NCBI GenBank assembly: GCA_001579985.1
Contig: LRSR01006014.1
Span: forward strand, 1-49,578
Direction: 5' to 3'
Length of the DNA stretch: 49,578 nucleotides
Source of the DNA: Hypsibius dujardini
Lineage: Eukaryota; Tardigrada; Eutardigrada; Parachela; Hypsibiidae
This document shows positions 43,601 through 49,578 of this stretch, piece after piece (the first letter of the stretch is position 1; the number at the start of each line of letters is the position of its first letter). Both the position numbers and the translations under genes were made by a program. The notes beneath the pieces were generated by a model. The model saw nothing but the letters and a program-made list of their open reading frames with translations, ran no database searches and was not told where the DNA came from.

Positions 43601-44820
43601 ATAACATTTTGATTTATTTTCAAGCATATAGATTCGACCACACGAGTACGACCTACTTCTGTTCTCCGATATTGGGCGGTCAATGACCGGCCAGTGGTTC
43701 TATTTCCAAATCACCAATATGCAAGCAAACGTACCCTACCGTTTCAACATCATCAACTGCCAAAAGCCCGCCTGCTTCTTCGGACGCGGAATGCAACCCG
43801 TTTGTTTTTCCCTCAACGATGCCATGGTTCTAATCTCGAGGGGGTCTTCGAGCTGCCAAAACGGTGGCTGGAAACGGAAAGGAACTAATATCAGCTATTA
43901 CCGAAATAATTACAAGGATAACATTCCACCTCAGAAAGACACCGAAGGCAATCGAAAAAGGGATATTGCTCGATTCTACACGTTGACATTTACTTTGAAT
44001 TTCGACCATGCGGACGACATTGTCTACGTCGCCTACCATTTCCCATACACTTTCTCGACCCTGCAAGGAAATCTCTTCAAGTGGAAGGAAAAAGCCGAGA
44101 GCATTGAAATACTTTTCGAAACGCAAACTTTGACCCAGACACTTGCAGGTATTATTACGATATTAGCGAGAAATTACCGCCCTGGAGTATTTGTATTTCG
44201 TGTAGTTCGTGTGTACATGACTATCAAAATCGTTTTGTAGGGTTGCCTGTGTCTCTGATTACCATAACCGGAAGCGCTAGACCTGAAACTCCGCAAGAGA
44301 AACCTTACGTTGTCCTGACTGCGCGAGTGCATCCTTCGGAGAGCAATTCCAGTTACGTCATGGACGGTGTCATGGATTTCCTTCTGAGCGACACTCAAGA
44401 CAGTCGAACTTTGCTTCGGGAATTCGTCTTTAAAATTGTGCCCATGCTCAATCCAGACGGAGTGATTTGCGGCAATTCTCGGTGCTCGTTGGCCGGTGTG
44501 GATTTGAATCGGCAATGGACGAGTCCGAGTCCTGATATCTTCCCAACGATATACCACACGAAGAACCTAATGGAATACTTGCACAATCTCGGCAAAGAGC
44601 TCTACCTCTTTGTGGATTTGCACGGGCACAGCAATCAGAAGAATATCTTCTTTTACGGATGCAGCCCTTTGAACGACTGGCAACGTCCGAATATTGAGGA
44701 AGAGGAAGGCTTTGCCATATTTGACCGACGAGACAATGGCGACAACGGAGAGGAGCTTACGAAACGGATAGTTTCAGCAATCGATTCCGACATCGATGCT
44801 AAGGTGGGATAATGGAAGGC

Positions 44821-44883
<63 letters not shown>

Positions 44884-45384
44884 ATGGCCGACAATAAAAA
44901 TTAATTGCAAGTTTTGGCCTTCGCCCCTAATTAACTCGGAGATCCTCTCGCTCTACAGGGTTTTCCGCTTTCAATGAAACGAATTTCCTCAACTTCCACA
45001 ATCTCAATACGGCAGTGCAGCTACGAGGTCCAGCAAGTTCGAGAAACATGCGGCCGCGTAACAGTCTGGCGACGGTTTGGATGCCCGCGTAGTTACACCC
45101 TGGAGAGCTCGCTGTGCGGGTTTGACAGCGGGCCCTTCCAGGTAGGTGCAGCAATCATGAAGCAGTCTAACTTTGACTTTGATCGTGCATTGTATCATGT
45201 CCTAAAATTCCATCAGACAAACATCTGTTTTCTGCCACAGGGGCAACAAATGGCAATCGGGCATTTGCATCAAACGGGGCGGGACCTTTTGAAAGCTCTC
45301 GTCAAGCAGTCGCCGAAATGTTCTTCCGACAAGAGCGGGGAATTACCATTGCAAAACTGTCCAGACCAAGAAAACCCAAGATGA
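40623..45384 (+). CDS. AGTPBP1: Cytosolic carboxypeptidase, CCP1/Nna1 type (tubulin deglutamylase)
   Basis: Exons: 40,623-40,785; 40,861-41,202; 41,271-41,405; about 41,747-41,788 (end uncertain); 41,943-42,086; 42,151-42,719; 42,965-43,396; 43,632-44,148; 44,241-44,803; 44,959-45,141; 45,241-45,384. Apart from the uncertain exon all junctions are GT-AG and in phase, giving about 1,080 aa (human CCP1 is somewhat longer). A Ser/Arg-rich N-terminus leads into an ARM-like helical region. Then comes the CCP N-domain (LKFDSIFESGNLRKAIQ, EYDLLLFSDI, QWFYFQ, YRFNIINC) and the M14 domain: RVHPSES (zinc His and Glu), LNPDGV, RCSLAGVDLNRQW, FVDLHGHSNQKNIFFYGC (third zinc His) and SYTLESSLCG (catalytic Glu). 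All key residues are present. It trims glutamates from tubulin and other proteins in the cytosol. First exon and fourth exon are the least certain parts. Confidence 0.88.
41448..41630. repeat. (TGTGTC)n hexanucleotide repeat in a carboxypeptidase intron
   Basis: About 180 bases of gtgtctgtgtctgt repeat with a few ttactg interruptions, in the intron after the third exon. Its complement occurs at 43,432-43,541. Confidence 0.95.
42882..42903. repeat. 22-base perfect palindrome in a carboxypeptidase intron
   Basis: Centred on CACGTG, with half-site taaaggaacac. Related half-palindromes (ggaacacttgttcc at 42,841) lie just upstream, forming a GTTCC/GGAAC-rich foldback over about 42,770-42,905. Confidence 0.75.
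43432..43541. repeat. (ACAGAC)n hexanucleotide repeat in a carboxypeptidase intron
   Basis: About 110 bases of cagacacagacaca, the reverse complement of the repeat at 41,448-41,630, in the intron between the FESGNLRKAIQ and EYDLLLF exons. Confidence 0.95.
44812..44883. repeat. (CAGA)n microsatellite in a carboxypeptidase intron
   Basis: About 70 bases of pure gacagacagaca in the intron after the catalytic exon. Confidence 0.95.
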
Positions 45385-46141
45385 AGCAAATGTTCCGAAG
45401 ACGTTTCACGCCATTCCAGGCTTAATGTTGCCCATACTATGCGCCCATCTGTGAAGGGTAAATGTGTAATGTCAAAAAGTATTTCTTCTTGTTCGTTTTA
45501 GGTTTTTTCTACACCAACGGAAAATTAACTCTGTTAGCTCTGTTAGTTCAAAAATTCTATGCGAAACGAGAACAACTGCTCATTAAAATCTGCCCATTAG
45601 CGTGTTCAGGGTCCTTACGAATCGGAAACAGGACCCTTCATGGTAGTGCTCGAAGGGACAGAGGGGCAAAATGCCTTTTTTGCAAGACTGAGTCTAAATT
45701 CTGCCCCCGGCCCTACCCTGAGGGGTCCTGAATGATTCCGACCTGTAAGGATTTTAAATGAGCCGCTGATCCATGGAGTACGCAGTATTAAGTGAGCTAT
45801 TACACAGCCATACATACTCGTAGTCGTATCTGTTACGGGGTGCATCCATGCAGGCGTCTCACTCCCACGTCTGTGATTGCGCTACGGTCTTACAGCCTCC
45901 CGCGGGCCCCATGTGACGGCTTTATTTGTTGAGCAAGCAACACAAACATCGATTTTTCTAACAGTGCACGATATATACACTAAATGTGCCGGAAACCAAT
46001 AACACACTCGCACGTGCTGATCTTTTCTCGGTTTTTGCTTGCCTTTCCTGTTTTACTGCCTGGGCTTACTGCGTGTGTGTCGCACCTCCATTTCTATAAC
46101 ATTTAGAGATATCTGTTCCATTTATCGCTACTACAAGTGCA
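45385..46141. other. Spacer with a foldback element
   Basis: Contains the foldback at 45,613-45,750 and the likely promoter of the small secreted gene (gatatatacac near 45,969). No other gene supported. Confidence 0.4.
45613..45750. mobile_element. Foldback (MITE-like) element, family 2, copy 2
   Basis: The left arm ccttacgaatcggaaacagg pairs with the reverse complement of the right end (ccttacaggtcggaatcatt). Both arms continue through aggaccc(t/c)tca and gggtag. It shares these arms with 34,924-35,360, but the interior is nearly absent. Confidence 0.65.
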
Positions 46142-46516
46142 ATGTCGCGCCTACTGCTTCGTTCTGGATTCTCGCTTCTTCTTTATACATGTTCGTTACT
46201 AGCTGTCGTTCGTGCGGAGCGCCAAGCTATGGGAGAAGGCTCCCAGGGCCTTGGAACACCGCAACTCAACTACCTGGCGCAGTACGGCAGCAATAACTTT
46301 GCCAAGGACGCGTTTGGATTTGAAGAAAGGACCGCGGAACAGAAACAGGAAGACCGGGTACATGTGCTACTGAATTTGGCCATTACAAGCAAGTGATATT
46401 GTACAAATTGTAATGACCGCAAGTGATTTCGTTTTTCCGAACAGGAATTCTATCACGCCCTGCTGGTGATTCAACAACGACTGCAGCTGATGAGGGACCG
46501 TGACGGCCATGCTTAG
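46142..46516 (+). CDS. Small secreted protein, 95 aa
   Basis: Exons 46,142-46,357 and 46,445-46,516, joined in phase 0 (donor CCGG|GTACAT, acceptor ccgaacag). Signal peptide about 1-25 (LLLYTCSLLAVVRA), then a charged mature chain of about 70 residues with no Cys (LNYLAQYGSNNFAKDAFGFE) and a helical C-terminus (EFYHALLVIQQRLQLMRDRD). No dibasic cleavage sites, so it is not an obvious neuropeptide precursor. Not recognised. If intron 1 is not removed, the frame ends at 46,396 with 84 residues; I prefer the spliced form because exon 2 continues as a clean amphipathic helix. Confidence 0.5.
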
Positions 46517-46961
46517 TTATAAGCACTACACACCAAACTGCAGTGCTCGGGGATGATTTCTGCTCATTATCCGGCTGCTTAGCTTGTACATTTGTACAAA
46601 AAGGAGAAGCTTTAATGGGGGAAATGTCAAACTGGTTTCTCAGGAATTTTGAGCGGATGTAAATGTGGTAGCTATCCAGACAGACATGATATATCATGAC
46701 GGCTCATTCGTCGGCCACAAGATCCAAACAACGAGACGACGAGGTCGCCATCTCTTACACTGCGGACGACAGCATGAGGCTACGAAAGCTTGACTGGTGT
46801 TTTTTGGGGATCATCTACGACCAACCGAAAATTTATTTCATTATCCAATAACTATCAGAAATCTTCAGAAGTCGTCAGACATTGTTAGATGTACTCATTT
46901 TTAAGTATTTCGTGATTTGCTGCGATCCTAAGAAATCGGCTTGGGGCCGGATTTACCTTAG
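46517..46961. other. Intergenic
   Basis: No gene or repeat supported. Confidence 0.4.
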
Positions 46962-47117
46962 TACAGCCGCGTTTGCAACAGCTTCCGGCGATAAGTCGGG
47001 ACACCATTTTCTGGTTCAAAAGTAGACTGTTCAGTGAATAGCGTAGGAGGTGGTCCATGTGAAGACCAGAAAATGGTGTCCGACTTATCGCCGGACGCTG
47101 TTGCAAACGCAGCTGTA
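46962..47117. repeat. Long hairpin: 52-base arms, 51-base loop
   Basis: The left arm (46,962-47,014) and right arm (47,066-47,117) are inverted copies differing at about three positions. Core gtttgcaacagc at one end, caccattttctgg at the other. No coding capacity. Could be a miniature foldback transposon or the precursor of a small RNA. Confidence 0.85.
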
Positions 47118-47493
47118 TGTGGGTTAAGTGTATGGGTCCAAAAAAACCAGCGACGACATTTGACATTTGCTCTGATTCTGTTTGCTTTATTCAGTAGCAA
47201 ACAAATCTATTCGCTATAAATGTTATGTATGTTATGTTATGTAAACTAACAAACAACAAGGAGACAAAATAGATCGACACACAGAAGTTTATATAACTAA
47301 TGAATATTAAATGGATGAATTGGCAGGCAGAGCCTAACAATGGCGAATATATTCTGGGTGTGGAGATCGAAAATCACCTTTTGATAGTATTATACACGTG
47401 GTAGTAATAAAAACGGAAGGTTGTATCTACTAATCACAATGTTACTCATTTTTGGGATCAGATACACTGTGTTATACTTAACGTTGAGTTACG
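47118..47493. other. Intergenic, 3' of the AlbA gene
   Basis: AT-rich; no gene supported. Includes atgttatgtatgttatgtta repeats at 47,220-47,242. Confidence 0.45.
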
Positions 47494-47643
47494 CTAATGT
47501 GGATCTTGTGGATTTTGTGGATCTTGTGGTGTTTTTTTTGCTTCATATTGCTGGATGATCCGAGCCTTTATTTCCGCCACCGTCATGCTCTTCTTCATAT
47601 TGTGATCCCGGATATAGGCTTTACCGTCGAAAAATACGAGTTC
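47494..47643 (-). CDS. In-frame extension of the AlbA gene beyond a TAG
   Basis: After the TAG at 47,644-47,646 the same frame runs on for 49 codons to a TAG at 47,494-47,496. It begins ELVFFDGKAYIRDHNMKK. The GKAYIR core is the characteristic last strand of AlbA_2/Schlafen domains, so this stretch is under the same coding logic as the upstream part. It ends in a PQDPQNPQDPH repeat. It would be translated by readthrough, or by removal of a 21-base GT-AG segment containing the stop (implausibly short for an animal intron), or is lost in a nonsense allele. Confidence 0.6.
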   Translation of the reverse strand, partial: ELVFFDGKAYIRDHNMKKSMTVAEIKARIIQQYEAKKTPQDPQNPQDPH

Positions 47644-48807
47644 CTAACTTTTCCTCGTTCGAACTTCCAGGACGTAGAGATTTCGATTGCGAGATGTTTT
47701 TGGGCGTGGCGAACTTTCAATATGCTTCACCAGTGAGTGGACTCGTTCTTCGAGATGAAAATGGTATTTGTCCAAAAGACTCGGATCTGGACGGGCGAAG
47801 GGTTCGGTGGTACCCATTCTAGGGTCAAAGTATTTCACCATATGAAACTCAAATTTCAAGTGTTGCTCGGAGTAGGGCTCGAGTCGATTCGTTACCGAAC
47901 TGTGAACTTGCAGCATAAGTTGGTCTTTCTCTTCTACTGAAAGTTCGATACCTTGAATGGTTCCAGAATCATGGATCCCAATGTAAATGGAACCGCCCTC
48001 TGCATTCAAAAATCCACAAACTTGCTCGCCAATTTCATGGAACAGCTCTTTGACACTTTTTGGATTCATACTTCCCATCGGATCTTTATGGCCTTTAAAT
48101 TCGACCCTTCCGCCTTCTTCCTTGGCGAAAATTCGACCGCTTATAAACAGATTACTCTTTTGAATTTCTTTGTACGACTCCCAAATGTCTTTGCGGTAGA
48201 AGGAAGCATCTTCCAGCACTTGAACAGCTAGTTTATTCCGACAGTACCGGTGGTCTTTGATGTATGGGACAGTCACGGTTAACTCTCTTGCGTCCTCCGC
48301 GTCCTTTCCGATTTTGAGACAACCCCAGAAATGTTTGTTTGTCCCTTCACCTCTTATTTCATACCGATATGAGTAGTTGTTCTTAGCGTTACTCGTCAGA
48401 CGATAGAGGACATCAATAGGGCTGAGAGATGGGTCCGGTGAGTGGTAGAGTTTCTTCCAGCGAGCGAGATTTTGTTGTTGTTCAGGAAATAAGGATAGGA
48501 ATTCGATGGCAATGTAGGCTTTGGCCAATTTTTTTGAGTTGCAAAGGGGTGAGCGAAATTCCTGTATAATCATAAGATTGGTGTACGAATTCTGTTTGAC
48601 CGTCGAACCATCCAATGTGAGAATACATTTAAATACAGCCGAAGTTGGCGAGTCATCAAAGGACCAGTCGTCGACGTATCCTTCGGCGCGCAGTTTCTCG
48701 AGAAGAGCTTCCATCTCTTTCCGGACCGGGCGGGAAGTGTAGTCCAGATCTTGTCCAGTATGGACTTTGTCTTCTTCGGCTAAGACTTCATCCAAATCCT
48801 GCTCCAT
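47644..48807 (-). CDS. AlbA_2/Schlafen-like protein with dsRBD-like N-terminal domains
   Basis: Minus strand, 387 aa to a TAG. I start at the ATG at 48,807 (MEQDLDEVL) because a splice acceptor (ctgtttttcag) lies one base upstream; a longer frame reaches 48,882. Residues 31-107 look like a dsRNA-binding domain (ALLEKLRAEGY, FKCILTLDG, NSKKLAKAYIAIEFL). Residues 129-202 may be a second, weaker one (LYRLTSN, HRYCRNKLAVQVLED). Residues 231 to the end are AlbA_2: VEFKGH, then CGFLNAEGGSIYIGIHDSGTIQGIEL and EKDQLMLQVHSSVTNRL. The domain is cut before its final GKAYIR strand by the stop. Schlafen-type AlbA domains act on RNA or DNA; the role here is inferred to be nucleic-acid binding in the cytosol or nucleus. 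Confidence 0.75.
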   Translation of the reverse strand: MEQDLDEVLAEEDKVHTGQDLDYTSRPVRKEMEALLEKLRAEGYVDDWSFDDSPTSAVFKCILTLDGSTVKQNSYTNLMIIQEFRSPLCNSKKLAKAYIAIEFLSLFPEQQQNLARWKKLYHSPDPSLSPIDVLYRLTSNAKNNYSYRYEIRGEGTNKHFWGCLKIGKDAEDARELTVTVPYIKDHRYCRNKLAVQVLEDASFYRKDIWESYKEIQKSNLFISGRIFAKEEGGRVEFKGHKDPMGSMNPKSVKELFHEIGEQVCGFLNAEGGSIYIGIHDSGTIQGIELSVEEKDQLMLQVHSSVTNRLEPYSEQHLKFEFHMVKYFDPRMGTTEPFARPDPSLLDKYHFHLEERVHSLVKHIESSPRPKTSRNRNLYVLEVRTRKS

Positions 48808-49578
48808 TCTGAAAAACAGAAAACACGCCAGGCCGCTAAATTTAACCAGCATATATGATGCAACGTTATTTACGAGAAACACTGTAATATTTTCACTTGC
48901 TTATCTTCCCAAGTATTGATAATTAGACTAATTGCGCTGGCTATTATAGTTTCCCCGATAGATAACATTTTTTAAATGGACCTGATTACACGGGCATGAT
49001 ATGATGCTCAAGGTACGTAACACACAATACATTGGTTGAGAATTTCGGCCGTTTCGCATTCCGCATAAGATGTACCACGCTGCAGTGGCGAATTGACCGA
49101 TGGACCGACTTGAGCGTTGCCCCCTGTGATGTTTGAGCCATGGCATGGAGCATATCGGGAATGCTTGATTCAATGACAAGGCGACCATAACTCGAGGGTG
49201 TTGAAGAAGATCCGATGGATATACTTTCCGTGGCAGAGTGACGAGCAGATGTTTGAGACTTAGAATCTGGATGATCATGAATAAATCAAACCGAATATGT
49301 TCTAATAATGATTAAAGTATTCATGCATCTCTCCATAGATGCAACGACGAAGGGACGAATAAAACGGTGAGTGCAACTGACTGATATCAAAAGAAAAGAA
49401 CCAGAACATCGTGTGAAACTCACCCCAACAATGAAACGAAATGAATCTAGAAAGAGGTGACATATGCTTAGTCACAGAACAAAAGAGGCGTCTCCAACTC
49501 AGAATGCTCTTAGATGGCCTTGATTGATTAGTTGATGAATGTTCTTAAATATTTTATTATGATGAGCAATCCGGTGGC
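48808..49578 (-). other. 5' region of the AlbA gene to the window edge
   Basis: The acceptor just before the chosen ATG implies an intron and at least one upstream (probably non-coding) exon here or beyond the window. A minus-strand open stretch (48,928-49,278) has no recognised family and is not called. Confidence 0.35.

Noticed and set aside
47647-47667. 21-base GT-AG intron that would remove the TAG of the AlbA gene
   Set aside because: Too short for a normal animal spliceosomal intron, and it would delete residues that fit the domain; kept only as an alternative in the finding.
47497-47736. 79-codon plus-strand ORF beginning with Trp/Ile/Leu repeats
   Set aside because: It is the antisense shadow of the AlbA gene's terminal repeats.

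Overview
The window reads as genomic DNA of a small-intron invertebrate animal. Genes are split by GT-AG introns of roughly 65-480 bases. The recognisable families are metazoan: a CCP1-type tubulin deglutamylase, a DYRK1-type kinase fragment, an SUEL-type lectin, an AlbA/Schlafen protein and piggyBac and mariner transposons. The DNA is littered with (GACA)n microsatellites. An arthropod (crustacean- or springtail-like) is my guess, but the sequence alone does not fix the taxon. There are no operons, tRNAs, rRNAs or CRISPR arrays that I can see.

Bases 1-33,500 are a duplicated, repeat-rich region. Its core is a family of cell-surface leucine-rich-repeat (LRR) genes on the + strand, all with the same three-exon structure: (1) signal peptide, Cys cap and LRRs; (2) two more LRRs and a Cys-rich C-cap; (3) a Pro/Thr-rich stalk and a hydrophobic C-terminal tail that looks like a GPI signal. 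Copies B (11,343-12,838, 439 aa) and C (25,711-27,186, 432 aa) are intact. Copy A (4,449-6,237) has a frameshift, and its hydrophobic tail is replaced by a two-repeat Cys domain. A fourth copy is a pseudogene split in two (28,341-28,571 and 31,216-32,394) by a 2.6-kb insertion. Upstream of A, B and C lies an in-frame, antisense copy of the terminal exon of the lectin gene that is complete at 36.4-37.4 kb. Between the LRR copies are a decayed duplicated gene pair (0.6-1.5 and 14.3-15.2 kb), the C-terminal exons of a DYRK1-like kinase (8.9-9.5 kb), a broken secreted-type gene (13.1-13.5 kb), a mariner relic and a nearly whole piggyBac relic (20.1-22.8 kb), and MITE-like elements.

Bases 33,500-49,578 are more ordinary gene territory. 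They hold a 261-aa orphan membrane protein (34.05-34.84 kb), the lectin (minus strand), foldback elements, a complete multi-exon CCP1/Nna1-type carboxypeptidase (40.6-45.4 kb), a small secreted protein (46.1-46.5 kb), a long perfect-arm hairpin (46.96-47.12 kb), and a dsRBD-like plus AlbA_2 protein on the minus strand (47.5-48.8 kb). That last reading frame is interrupted by a single in-frame TAG inside the AlbA domain.

The most interesting system is the LRR cluster. Between paralogs, residue differences fall in the xLxLxx positions of the repeats, expected to form the ligand-binding concave face, while the framework and Cys caps hardly change. Paralogs also share short blocks in mosaic combinations, and pseudogene copies lie nearby. 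That is the signature of a diversifying recognition-receptor family, possibly fed by gene conversion. This is inference and is set out as testable findings.
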